Source: Yersinia aleksiciae
Lineage (GTDB): Bacteria; Pseudomonadota; Gammaproteobacteria; Enterobacterales; Enterobacteriaceae
Length of the DNA stretch: 64,000 nt
Assembly (NCBI RefSeq): GCF_001047675.1
Contig: NZ_CP011975.1
Coordinates: 2,334,073-2,398,072, forward strand
Direction: 5' to 3'
The translations under genes were made by a program, and so were the position numbers. This document shows positions 54,764 to 63,370 of the stretch, one piece after another. Below the pieces are notes generated by a model. That model ran no database searches. It had not been told where the DNA came from and worked only from the letters and a program-made list of their open reading frames with translations. How positions within the stretch are numbered: the stretch's first letter is position 1; every line of letters begins with the position of its first letter.

Positions 54764-55150
54764 ATGTTATCAACGATACACAAATTATCCTGGTTCTTGT
54801 CGATGGTTTTATTAACGGGCTGCCAGCAACCGGTGAATAAAACGATTAATCCCACCCCTCAACAGCAAATCAAACAATTGTCAGCATTGATTGCTGGGGC
54901 GCACTATCTACAGAAGAATTGCCTGCGGGTGGAAGTGCCTGATGAGGCGGTGCTGGTCAAAACGGCGCTGAAGCTGGCGGTATCTCGGCATTGGGATACC
55001 AACGTACCCGCGTATAAATTGCTGGGTGAGCATAGCCAGGAACGCTATCAAGCGCTGGAGAAAGAAAACGACGCCGAAAAGTCCTTATGTTCAGAACTCA
55101 ACTTATTGATGGTTGATTTTGTCGATGAGGCACAGCGCAACATCGGGTGA
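54764..55150 (+). CDS. Lipoprotein resembling AspS/GspS-type secretin pilotins
   Basis: A 128-residue protein with a lipoprotein signal ending LLTGC (lipidated Cys20, then Gln-Gln, which favours outer-membrane sorting). A helical domain of about 90 residues follows, with two further cysteines, C53 (LQKNCLRVEVPDEAVL) and C109 (EKSLCSELNLLMVDF). The size, the QLSALIAGAHYL start and the paired cysteines recall AspS/YghG-type type II secretion pilotins, in which the cysteines form a disulfide. The gene lies 385 bases after sctU on the same strand, so it could guide the SctC secretin. Family membership is from memory and unproven. Confidence 0.62.
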   Translation: MLSTIHKLSWFLSMVLLTGCQQPVNKTINPTPQQQIKQLSALIAGAHYLQKNCLRVEVPDEAVLVKTALKLAVSRHWDTNVPAYKLLGEHSQERYQALEKENDAEKSLCSELNLLMVDFVDEAQRNIG

Positions 55151-55418
55151 TGCGACGCTGTTACCTACCCTGTTAATGGTCGTACTGTAGGAATAAAAGC
55201 CAGCTACTGAATGCGAGGAACGGCCCGAAGGAGAGTGCGGCCATCAGTGAGGGCGACCCACGTTAGTACTCAAAAGAATGGTGGCTCTTGAGTGAGTTAG
55301 CGCAGATCCGCACCTATGTGGGGCAGGCACAAAGAATTGATATGTAATCGCGGCTGATTATCTATCTGCATCTTGATTCTTTAGAGATGCTAGAGCTAGT
55401 GTCATCGGTGGAGAAATA
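55151..55418. other. Non-coding stretch after the T3SS cluster
   Basis: About 270 bases without a supportable gene. One 26-codon frame between stops (55267-55347, reading YSKEWWLLSELAQIRTYVGQ and a few more residues) looks coding-like but has no proper start and could be a remnant of a decayed gene. Confidence 0.4.
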
Positions 55419-55446
55419 CAGCCACGGATGGCTGTTTCTTTTTATT
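55419..55446 (+). terminator. Terminator at the end of the T3SS cluster
   Basis: CAGCCA and TGGCTG pair around CGGA and are followed by TTTCTTTTTATT on the plus strand. It would end transcription from the lipoprotein gene. It lies just before the end of the convergent channel gene and may work weakly in both directions. Confidence 0.75.
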
Positions 55447-55451
55447 AGGCG

Positions 55452-57878
55452 CTAATTCGCCGTCGGTGCGACTCTGTTAGTCGCCACCGCCAGCGAAACA
55501 CCTGCGGCCCGCAGCCGCGTTAATATGCTGAATAATAAGGCGCTTTTGGTATCACTCACCATACGTGGGCTAGGTACCAAGCCAGTCACACTGAGCACGA
55601 TACCCTCTGGGCTTAACTGGCTAAACTTCACCGAAGGCGCAGGGGTGGCGAGTATGGATTCGTGCTCTTCATAGGCTTCTATCAGCAACGACCGCGCCAG
55701 TTCCACATCCAAATCCAGCGGAAAGGTCAGTGCGATGGTGACGACCCCTTGGGCATGGGCCATGGTGGCATTGCGCACATTCTGCGAAATCAATTGGGAG
55801 TTGGGCACGATAACCGTTGAGCGGTCACTGAGCTGGATTTCCGTGGCGCGAACATTGATGCGGCGAATATCACCCTCCACCCCACTGATACTGATCAAAT
55901 CCCCCACTTTAACTGGCCGCTCGGTCAGCAAAATGATACCGGAAATAAAGTTCTTCACGATCTCCTGCAAACCAAAACCGATCCCGACCGACAGCGCACT
56001 GACAATCCAGGCTAACTTATTCCATTGGATACCGAGCACCGATAACGTCAGTAATATCACCAGCACATAACCGATATTACTGAATAGGGTCACCGCCGAG
56101 GTTTTTATGCCGTTATCCATCTGGGTTTTGGGCAGGAATTCATTATTAAGCCAGCGGCGTGCCGCTTTTAATACATAGAGCCCGACGATCAGGCAGATAG
56201 CGGCATTCAGTAAATTGGTTGGAACAATATTTAATTTTTCCAGCCCTTCACCGCTTAACAGTTCCATGGCTTTTTGCAGCAACGAAATCGGTGTAGTAGT
56301 GCCAAAGGTGCCGTTGAGCAGGGCGATGATCGCCAGCAATATCAGGATCACTTTGCTGGTGGCAGATAATAACGTCGCCGCTTGCGCTAAATGGCGATCG
56401 TCAATATTCAGCGATTGCTTAATGGCTTTACCGGCGCTGCTGGTGGGGGAGAAGAGACTTTCCGCTGAATCAACGAACAGGTGAATCAGTAAATATAAGC
56501 AGGCCAGTACCAGACAACTCCAGACCAGTTTATAGCTTAAGAATTTTGCCAGCGCGATATAACCGACCAGCAGTGATAATAATATTGCGATAGCCGTAAT
56601 ACCGATGGCGAAATGAATTAGCCCCGCCACTGTGGAGTAGGCTTCAGGTTTCTCGCCATTAATAATGAGATTACGGCGCACTCGATTGGCCCGTAACGGA
56701 ATAATCGCGGCGGTGAGTGCCATCAGCAGCGCCGAGATGCCATTACCAAAAATGGCGCCAGAGACGCTGATATTGATCATGTTATTCATCTGATCAATCG
56801 CGCCAAAAATCATAATGCAACTGGCTAATAGCGGTGGGAACAGCTTCAGCGAGATGGCGACTTCATCCGCAATGGCGGGTAGACGCCATGAGGGGCGCTG
56901 ATTGGATAAAAATGCTCGCCCCAGACCCGCGACTAACGCCGAGAAAAACATGAGCTGAACAAAAGCCAGCGAGAAATCCATCACCACCTGTGATACATCC
57001 GGTGTGCGAGTAAAGGCGAGCGTGATGCATTGCGCTATCGTCACGGTAATGAACACGGTCGATAAGGTGGTTGCTGACGCCATAAAACTGCGGCGCAGTG
57101 GGCCTTGCGGTAGACATTTGGTACAGAACCAGGCGGTCAGAATATCGAGAAACTTAAAGCCAAATGCGCCGAGCAGCAGTGTCAGCAGCAGATACATCGA
57201 GGTGCCGAGTCGCCATTCGGGTTCCCAAGCTGCACTCCAGGCATCGCCAAGTTCCTGCATAAAATCTTTTAATCGTTGGTCATCATCGCTATTCGGATTG
57301 ACAATCGGTGCCCAGAAATTGGCCCCCAGAATGCTGCCGGAATTTAAGGCGATTTGTGATTTCAGTGCGGTACGTCGTAACGAGGTAATCTGGGTGGACA
57401 GGTTTTCCGCATTGGTTTTAATCGCCTGAGCCTGATCATTCTGGCCATCCAATTGGACTTTTCGGGTATTCAATATCCGCCGCTGCTGGGCCACCACCGA
57501 GGTTTCGGCTAAGGCACCAACGACTGGGGGCGGGCCTAACACATCCAGCTGCGCTTGCAGTTGTTCCCGCTTGGGTTTCAGATCGGCGAGCAATATATCG
57601 GCATCGCGAACCAACGCTAATGCGGTTTCATTCAGCACACTGAGCTGATTGTCGGAGGCACTGACAGAAATACTCTGCTTCAGCTTATCGAGTTGTTTTT
57701 GCAGGCTAATCAGCTGTACCGATACTGCCGGTTTTGCGGGCTCTTCACTGCTTTCCGATGCGCTATCTGCTGCTGTCGCGGCAAAGGCCACTCCGGCTGT
57801 AGAGGTAAAAACCAGCGCGAGCAGTAGACAGATCAGCGGAGAGTATTGACGCGAAACAACGTACCCAATCTTTTTCAT
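55452..57878 (-). CDS. MscS-family mechanosensitive channel with N-terminal DUF3772-like domain
   Basis: An 808-residue membrane protein. A signal peptide (about 1-32, ending GVAFA) comes first, then a periplasmic helical domain (about 35-200, DUF3772-like), around eight predicted membrane helices, and the MscS core. The core pore helix shows LAWIVSALSVGIGFGLQEIV and KNFISGIILLTERPVKVGD. The beta domain IRRINVRATEIQLSDRSTVI and the alpha/beta end follow. Large MscS relatives (YbiO, MscK type) protect against hypo-osmotic shock. I start at ATG 57878 (MKKIGYVVS); a GTG 30 bases upstream would add ten residues. I do not assign a gene symbol. Confidence 0.85.
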   Translation of the reverse strand: MKKIGYVVSRQYSPLICLLLALVFTSTAGVAFAATAADSASESSEEPAKPAVSVQLISLQKQLDKLKQSISVSASDNQLSVLNETALALVRDADILLADLKPKREQLQAQLDVLGPPPVVGALAETSVVAQQRRILNTRKVQLDGQNDQAQAIKTNAENLSTQITSLRRTALKSQIALNSGSILGANFWAPIVNPNSDDDQRLKDFMQELGDAWSAAWEPEWRLGTSMYLLLTLLLGAFGFKFLDILTAWFCTKCLPQGPLRRSFMASATTLSTVFITVTIAQCITLAFTRTPDVSQVVMDFSLAFVQLMFFSALVAGLGRAFLSNQRPSWRLPAIADEVAISLKLFPPLLASCIMIFGAIDQMNNMINISVSGAIFGNGISALLMALTAAIIPLRANRVRRNLIINGEKPEAYSTVAGLIHFAIGITAIAILLSLLVGYIALAKFLSYKLVWSCLVLACLYLLIHLFVDSAESLFSPTSSAGKAIKQSLNIDDRHLAQAATLLSATSKVILILLAIIALLNGTFGTTTPISLLQKAMELLSGEGLEKLNIVPTNLLNAAICLIVGLYVLKAARRWLNNEFLPKTQMDNGIKTSAVTLFSNIGYVLVILLTLSVLGIQWNKLAWIVSALSVGIGFGLQEIVKNFISGIILLTERPVKVGDLISISGVEGDIRRINVRATEIQLSDRSTVIVPNSQLISQNVRNATMAHAQGVVTIALTFPLDLDVELARSLLIEAYEEHESILATPAPSVKFSQLSPEGIVLSVTGLVPSPRMVSDTKSALLFSILTRLRAAGVSLAVATNRVAPTAN

Positions 57879-58020
57879 AAAACCGGTTAGCCCGAAAGTG
57901 AGTGCCACGATTATCCCAAGAATTTAGTGTAGACGCAGGGTCTGGCGGCCATTGTGGCACACACAACCTATTCCTGAATAATCTTACTCTGATAATTACT
58001 TTTCTAAACCAAACAATAAA

Positions 58021-58039
58021 GATAATAATTCTCATTGTA
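58021..58039 (+). promoter_or_regulatory. Fur box upstream of the receptor gene
   Basis: GATAATAATTCTCATTGTA matches 14 of 19 positions of the Fur consensus GATAATGATAATCATTATC, and continues ATTATC as a second half. It lies 150 bases upstream of the receptor start, in the 312-base divergent gap with the channel gene. Iron-repressed expression is expected. Confidence 0.75.
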
Positions 58040-58190
58040 ATTATCAGTTGTATTTAATAAATTGTCCGCTGCAATTATGGACCCCACGAGATGTGGCGCG
58101 CAGGCAAGAGTATTTGCGAGGCGGAAATAGCAATGGAAGCTACTCAATAACCCTCTATTTTATATGTCTAATTATCTGGGGAAGATAACC

Positions 58191-60323
58191 ATGCTCTCGG
58201 CTTTTATTATAAAGCGTTCTGCTGTTCTGTGTTCATTGGCGATATTTATTCCATTGGCGTCGGTTGCCGAGGATACGATAGAAGTGACCGCTAAAGCGGG
58301 TCATGAAGCCGATTTACCCACCTTGGGTTACACCGCCAAAACCACCAAAGGGGCAACCAAAACCGATCAGCCGTTAATTTTGACGGCACAGGCGGTTTCA
58401 GTCATTACGCGCCAGCAAATGGACGACCAAAACGTCGCTACAGTTAACCAAGCGCTGAACTATACGCCGGGCGTTTTTACTAACTTCTCCGGTGGCGCGA
58501 CCCGCTATGACACCATTGCCCTGCGCGGTTTCCACGGCGGTGATGTGAACAACACCTTCCTCGATGGTTTGCGCTTACTCAGTGATGGCGGCAGCTATAA
58601 TGTGTTGCAGGTAGATCCGTGGTTCCTTGAGCGCATTGATGTGATCAAAGGCCCCTCTTCGGCGTTGTATGGTCAGAGCATCCCTGGCGGCGTGGTGATG
58701 ATGACATCCAAGCGCCCGCAGTTTACCTCTGAAGGTCATTTCCGCCTGACCGACGGTAATAACAACACACAATCTGCGGCATTTGATTATACCGATGCGA
58801 TATCGGAACATTGGGCGTTTCGCCTCACCGGGATTACTCGCAACAGTGACACCATGTATGACCATCAGCGTGAAGAACGCTATGCGATCGCACCGTCATT
58901 GCTGTGGCAACCGGATGAAAATACCTCGTTGTTGCTGCGGGCTAACTTGCAAAAAGATCCCTCCGGTGGTTCCCACAGCTCAGTTCCGGCGGATGGCAGT
59001 ATCTACGGGCAGAAGCTGAGCCGTGGCTTCTTTGATGGTGAGAGTGACCGCAACGTATTTAAACGCTGGCAGCAAATCTATAGCTCTGAGTTTTCGCATA
59101 AATTTGATGATGTCTGGTCATTCCGCCAGAATGCCAGCTATACCCATTCCAACACCCAGTTGGAACAGGTTTATCAAGGCGGCTGGAATAGCGATCGTAC
59201 GCTGATGAATCGCTACTATTCCGGTGAGGACTCCTCACTCAATGCCTTTGCCGTGGATAACCAACTGGAAGCGGATTTTGCCACTGCCGCCATTAAACAT
59301 AAGGTGATGCTGGGCTTTGACTTCCAGAAGTTCAGCAATAATCTACGCAGCGACAGTGCTTATGCCACCACACTTAACCCTTACACTGGTGTTTCTGGCG
59401 GCAGCACGCTGTATCGTGATTACCTACTGACCACGCCCGGTATCACCACCTCCTACTTAAACCGCCGCTATGAACAGAGTGGGGTTTACCTGCAAGATGA
59501 AATGACGCTGGATAATTGGCACCTGAATTTGTCTGGTCGTTATGACCGGATGAAAACAGAAAATATTAATAAAACGGCGAACAGCAGTGATGAGCGCACA
59601 GACAATCACGCCAGCGGGCGCGCCGCCTTGCTCTATAGCTTCGATAGTGGCATCTCGCCATATGTCAGTTACAGTCAGGCCATCACGCCAAGTTTGTTCC
59701 CGGATGCGCAGCAAAAATTACTGAAACCGATGACCAGCGAGCAGTATGAAGTGGGTATCAAATACCAGCCGCTGGGCAGCACCTCACTTTACTCCGCCGC
59801 CTTATATGACCTGACACAAAATGATGTGGCAAACCGCGCCGTGCCGGCCACCTATTATGTGCCGGCCGGTAAGGTGAATTCGCAAGGGCTAGAGTTGGAA
59901 GCCAGAAGCCAGATTAACGATCGTTTAAGTGTGATCGCGGGCTATACCTACAACCGAGTCAAATTCAAAGATGCTATTGATGGTAATGATGGCAATACGC
60001 CAGTATTAGCTCCGTCAAATATGGCCTCGCTGTGGGCGCAGTATGAGGCAGGTTATGGCATCAATATCGGTGCGGGTATCCGGTACATTGGTAAGCAGTG
60101 GGCCGATGATGCCAACACCTTGCGTGTGCCTTCTTATACCCTGGGTGATGCATCGGTTCGCGCGGATCTTGGCACTTGGGCTACCTCGCTGAAAGGCGCA
60201 TTTGTTCAATTGAATGTGAATAATATTGCCGATAAGAAATACATCGCCGCGTGTTACAACACCTCTTATTGCTACTGGGGTGCTGAGCGTTCTGTCTTGG
60301 CGACAGTGGGTTACGATTTCTGA
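58191..60323 (+). CDS. foxA: TonB-dependent siderophore receptor, FoxA-like (ferrioxamine)
   Basis: A 710-residue outer-membrane receptor with a 26-residue signal peptide (ending ASVA) and a TonB-box-like DTIEVTA. The plug domain (about 60-165) has LNYTPGVFTNF and RIDVIKGPSSALYGQSIPGG. A 22-strand barrel ends GAERSVLATVGYDF with a C-terminal Phe. Total length and signal length equal those reported for Yersinia enterocolitica FoxA, and the C-terminal CYNTSYCYWGAER is shared with the FhuA/FoxA group. It would import ferrioxamine-type hydroxamates. ATG 58191 has GGGGAAG upstream; an ATG 27 bases earlier is less likely. A close ferrichrome receptor (FcuA/FhuA) is the alternative. Confidence 0.78.
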   Translation: MLSAFIIKRSAVLCSLAIFIPLASVAEDTIEVTAKAGHEADLPTLGYTAKTTKGATKTDQPLILTAQAVSVITRQQMDDQNVATVNQALNYTPGVFTNFSGGATRYDTIALRGFHGGDVNNTFLDGLRLLSDGGSYNVLQVDPWFLERIDVIKGPSSALYGQSIPGGVVMMTSKRPQFTSEGHFRLTDGNNNTQSAAFDYTDAISEHWAFRLTGITRNSDTMYDHQREERYAIAPSLLWQPDENTSLLLRANLQKDPSGGSHSSVPADGSIYGQKLSRGFFDGESDRNVFKRWQQIYSSEFSHKFDDVWSFRQNASYTHSNTQLEQVYQGGWNSDRTLMNRYYSGEDSSLNAFAVDNQLEADFATAAIKHKVMLGFDFQKFSNNLRSDSAYATTLNPYTGVSGGSTLYRDYLLTTPGITTSYLNRRYEQSGVYLQDEMTLDNWHLNLSGRYDRMKTENINKTANSSDERTDNHASGRAALLYSFDSGISPYVSYSQAITPSLFPDAQQKLLKPMTSEQYEVGIKYQPLGSTSLYSAALYDLTQNDVANRAVPATYYVPAGKVNSQGLELEARSQINDRLSVIAGYTYNRVKFKDAIDGNDGNTPVLAPSNMASLWAQYEAGYGINIGAGIRYIGKQWADDANTLRVPSYTLGDASVRADLGTWATSLKGAFVQLNVNNIADKKYIAACYNTSYCYWGAERSVLATVGYDF

Positions 60324-60397
60324 TAAAAATAGGGCTGACCTCGACACGGGTATCGCGTCGGGGCCAGCCCATCCAGCACTATTCTAATCATCTCTCC

Positions 60398-60637
60398 TCA
60401 GCGCCAAAACGGGCGGCTGTAATCCCGCTTGATATCTTCCCGTGTTAGGCCGATATCCTTTAATTGGTCTGAACTCAAACGTGCCATTGTGTTGGCTGTT
60501 TTACGCTGCTCATTCCATTGATATCCGTATCTGTATGCTTTCAGCCATAACTTGATAAAAATATTGTGGCGGCTTTTTGTGGCTCGCACAGTTGACGAGC
60601 AGCATTCATCTATTTGATCTTCAATTATATTATTCAT
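60398..60637 (-). CDS. DUF1127 small protein
   Basis: A 79-residue protein with an N-terminal acidic/polar part and the C-terminal DUF1127 segment MARLSSDQLKDIGLTREDIK followed by RDYSRPFW. Family members (YjiS type) are small Arg-rich proteins, some of which affect RNA turnover and phosphate or carbon metabolism; no reaction is known here. GGGGAG lies six bases before ATG 60637; the ATG just upstream at 60640 is too close to it. It diverges from the regulator that follows, so the two may share a control region. Confidence 0.8.
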   Translation of the reverse strand: MNNIIEDQIDECCSSTVRATKSRHNIFIKLWLKAYRYGYQWNEQRKTANTMARLSSDQLKDIGLTREDIKRDYSRPFWR

Positions 60638-60803
60638 CATCGACTCCCCGTCAGTAGGTGAGCCATTAGCATGAGACTTTGGCAAAAAACATTACAGATG
60701 CAAATTGTGACTATTATTTCCATACAGATATGAGATATATGATCTGAATGGCGTAAATTCCTGCCATCTGTACTGGTTATCAATAATTTCTCAGGTGAAC
60801 TCC

Positions 60804-62261
60804 ATGACACGTTATCAACAATTGGCTGACATTTTGAGTCAGCGAATCAAAGAAGGGCTGTATATCGCAGGGGAGCGCCTCCCTTCTGTCAGAGTGTTGA
60901 GTGACGAGCATGGGGTCAGTATCAGTACTGTGCAGCAGGCTTATCGGCAACTGGAAGAGTGCCAGTTGATCGAGGCGCGGGCAAAATCAGGCTATTTCGT
61001 GCGTTGCAGTTCAAACCTGCCTTCATTGCCCGCGATATGCAGCCATGCACAGCGGCCCGTCGAGATATCTCAGTGGGAGAACACGCTGGCGTTTCTGACC
61101 CGTGGTGATCAGGAGAATGTCATTCATCTTGGGGTGGGTTCGCCCGATCTCTCCGGACCGGGGCTAAAAATACTCAGCCGCCTCCTTAGCCGTGTTAGCC
61201 TCCATCAGAGCGCGGAAGTGCTGGAATACGACAATATTTATGGCTCACCGGTTTTACGTGAGCAGATTGCTCGGCTGATGTTGGACAGCGGTAATCATCA
61301 ATCAGCAGAGAATATCATCATCACCTCGGGGTGCCATGGGGCGCTGGCGGTGGCATTAGGGTCAGTTTGTCAACCCGGTGACATTGTTGCGGTGGATTCC
61401 CCCTGTTTTCACGGTGCGATGCAAACCCTGAAAGGGATGGGCATGAAGGTGATTGAGATCCCAACCGATCCGATCTCAGGGATCAGTTTGGAAGCATTAG
61501 AAATGGCGCTGGATCAATGGCCGATTAAGGCAGTTCAGTTGACGCCAACCTGCAATAATCCGCTGGGCTACAACATGCCAGATGAACGCAAAAAAGCCCT
61601 GCTGACCTTAGCCCAGCGCTATGACATCGCGATTATTGAAGACGATGTGTATGGCGCTCTGGCGTATCAGTATCCGCGTCCACCGACCATTGCTTCGTTT
61701 GATGATGATGGGCGAGTATTGCTGTGCAGCTCGTTCTCTAAGACGGTGGCCCCCGGTTTACGTATTGGCTGGATTGCGCCGGGGCGTTATTTAGAAAAAG
61801 CGCTGCATATGAAATACATTTCTGCCGGACGGGTGGCCACATTACCGCAATTGGCGATGGCGGAGTTCATCAAGCAAGGGCATTACATGCAGCATTTGCG
61901 CCGGATGCGCCGCCAATATCAGCGTAACCGCGACATTATGACTGGCTGGGTCATGAAGTATTTCCCACCGAACACTTGCCTGAGCAGGCCCGAGGGCAGC
62001 TTTATGTTATGGGTTGAGTTGCCACACGGATTCGATAGCCTGCGTCTTAATCGCTGTTTGCTGCCGCTGGGAGTGCAGGTTGCGGCTGGCTCTATCAGTT
62101 CTGCTTCGGGGAAATATCGCAATTGCTTGCGGCTCAGCTACAGCAAGCCGATGACCGCAGAAATTGAGCGGGCAGTACAAAAAGTGGGCAAGGTGATTTA
62201 TGAGTTACTGGCAGAGAGTGAGCCGAAGGTGACTTTGGTTGCTGACGAACCTCATTTATAG
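60804..62261 (+). CDS. MocR/GntR-type regulator with PLP aminotransferase domain (YdcR-like)
   Basis: A 485-residue fusion. The N-terminal winged helix of the GntR family (about 1-75) shows RLPSVRVLSDEHGVSISTVQ. A fold-type I aminotransferase domain (about 105-470) has TPTCNNPLGYNMPD, IIEDDVYGAL and the PLP-binding Lys313 in SSFSKTVAPGLRIGW. MocR proteins use PLP or an amino-acid adduct as a signal, and many control vitamin B6 or amino-acid genes, usually a divergent neighbour. Here the divergent gene is the DUF1127 one. E. coli YdcR is the closest layout I know. ATG 60804 is preferred over GTG 60795 because AGGTG precedes it. Confidence 0.87.
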   Translation: MTRYQQLADILSQRIKEGLYIAGERLPSVRVLSDEHGVSISTVQQAYRQLEECQLIEARAKSGYFVRCSSNLPSLPAICSHAQRPVEISQWENTLAFLTRGDQENVIHLGVGSPDLSGPGLKILSRLLSRVSLHQSAEVLEYDNIYGSPVLREQIARLMLDSGNHQSAENIIITSGCHGALAVALGSVCQPGDIVAVDSPCFHGAMQTLKGMGMKVIEIPTDPISGISLEALEMALDQWPIKAVQLTPTCNNPLGYNMPDERKKALLTLAQRYDIAIIEDDVYGALAYQYPRPPTIASFDDDGRVLLCSSFSKTVAPGLRIGWIAPGRYLEKALHMKYISAGRVATLPQLAMAEFIKQGHYMQHLRRMRRQYQRNRDIMTGWVMKYFPPNTCLSRPEGSFMLWVELPHGFDSLRLNRCLLPLGVQVAAGSISSASGKYRNCLRLSYSKPMTAEIERAVQKVGKVIYELLAESEPKVTLVADEPHL

Positions 62262-62437
62262 CTTGGTGACTGGCGGGGCGACTGCACCTATGGCCGCTCC
62301 GACGGCTTACGCCGTGACGACCCATTCGGCACATTTCCCCGCTAATCAACGTTGTCAGCGGTCTGAGGGTGAGATTGTTGATAAAGTGTCAGTGACGGAG
62401 AGTACAGGCAGATCGTAAAGACGCCGTATTCCCTTTG

Positions 62438-62461
62438 TAAAAATAAGCCTCCATGGAGGCT
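62438..62461 (-). terminator. Terminator downstream of hmuV
   Basis: AGCCTCCATGGAGGCT is a perfect 16-base palindrome, and on the minus strand TATTTTTAC follows. It lies about 50 bases after the hmuV stop. The rest of the gap from the regulator gene (62262-62437) contains an ACGGC-TTAC-GCCGT hairpin (62302-62315) and no gene. Confidence 0.7.
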
Positions 62462-62476
62462 CGAACCACGCCATCC

Positions 62477-62530
62477 TTGGCGTAAATAGAACTATTGGTG
62501 CAAATAGTTCTATTGGCGCAAATAGATCTG
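62477..62530 (-). repeat. Three tandem 18-base units across the hmuV stop codon
   Basis: Read on the minus strand, three consecutive units are CAGATCTATTTGCGCCAA, TAGAACTATTTGCACCAA and TAGTTCTATTTACGCCAA. The first encodes the last six residues QIYLRQ of HmuV; the second and third begin with TAG in the same frame. The same DNA forms an 11-base perfect inverted repeat (62486-62496 with 62503-62513). This looks like local triplication followed by, or fixed together with, a new stop. Confidence 0.85.
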
Positions 62531-63370
62531 CGGCAGGGCGGTTTCCGGATGGCGTGAGATCCCCAGATCTGCCTGATACCAGCGGGTTAGCGTCTCTGCG
62601 TTAAGCACTTCCTCTGGCGTACCACAGGCCACCAGTTCACCTTGCGCTAACAACAGAATGCGATCGGCGTATAACGCCGCCAGATTCAGATCGTGGAGCA
62701 CACAGCAGACTGCCAGCGGCTCCTGATTGGTCAGTTGGCGGAGCAAGCGCAGTGTGTGCTGCTGATGATATAAATCCAATGCGGATGTCGGTTCATCCAG
62801 AAACAGCCAGCGCGGTGTGGGTTCCGGTTGCCAGAGTTGCGCCAATACGCGAGCCAATTGCACTCGTTGCTGTTCGCCGCCAGAGAGTGCGCGGTAGTCG
62901 CGCTGAGCCAGTACCAGACAGTCCGTTTGCGCCATCACTTCTTGCAGAGCCTGGCTATTTTGTGCCTTGCCATAAGGAGCACGGCCCATCTGAATCACTT
63001 CGCTGACGCTAAAGGGAAATGCCAGATCGCTGTATTGGCGCATCACCGCACGGGTACGGGCCAATGCCTGTGGCTGCCAGCTATTCAGGTTTTTACCGAG
63101 TAACTGACACTCGCCGCCGGAGGGGGCAAGATAGCCGGTTAACAACCGTAGCAGGGTCGATTTTCCCGCGCCGTTTGGCCCGATAATCGCCACCATTTCA
63201 CCGCTGGCAATTTGCAGCGAGACGTCATTGATCAACTGCTGCCCTTGCACATGGTAGGAGAGGTGGGTCGCCTCCAATAACGCAGCGGGTGCTTTTGCCA
63301 TCTCAGCTTCAGCGATATCCGCCCCGACTAAATTAACCTCAGCCATATCAGCCCCAGTGATATCAACCAC
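62510..63370 (-). CDS. hmuV: HmuV, haemin ABC transporter ATPase
   Basis: A 286-residue ABC ATPase with Walker [10 protein letters not shown] (64-72), signature LSGGEQQR (162-169), Walker B WLFLDEP (188-194) and the switch His in [10 protein letters not shown]. It powers haem import from the periplasm with HmuU and HmuT. It overlaps hmuU by eight bases; the start is GTG 63370. The first 30 residues contain a repeated GAD-M/I-AE motif and are about 20 residues longer than the Y. pestis HmuV I remember. Later in-frame ATGs (codons 10 and 24) could be the true start. Confidence 0.93.
   Translation of the reverse strand: MVDITGADMAEVNLVGADIAEAEMAKAPAALLEATHLSYHVQGQQLINDVSLQIASGEMVAIIGPNGAGKSTLLRLLTGYLAPSGGECQLLGKNLNSWQPQALARTRAVMRQYSDLAFPFSVSEVIQMGRAPYGKAQNSQALQEVMAQTDCLVLAQRDYRALSGGEQQRVQLARVLAQLWQPEPTPRWLFLDEPTSALDLYHQQHTLRLLRQLTNQEPLAVCCVLHDLNLAALYADRILLLAQGELVACGTPEEVLNAETLTRWYQADLGISRHPETALPQIYLRQ

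Noticed and set aside
28427-55150. Insertion sequences, integrase or tRNA-bounded integration sites around the T3SS island
   Set aside because: No transposase or integrase gene, no flanking direct repeats and no tRNA gene adjoin the island in this window.
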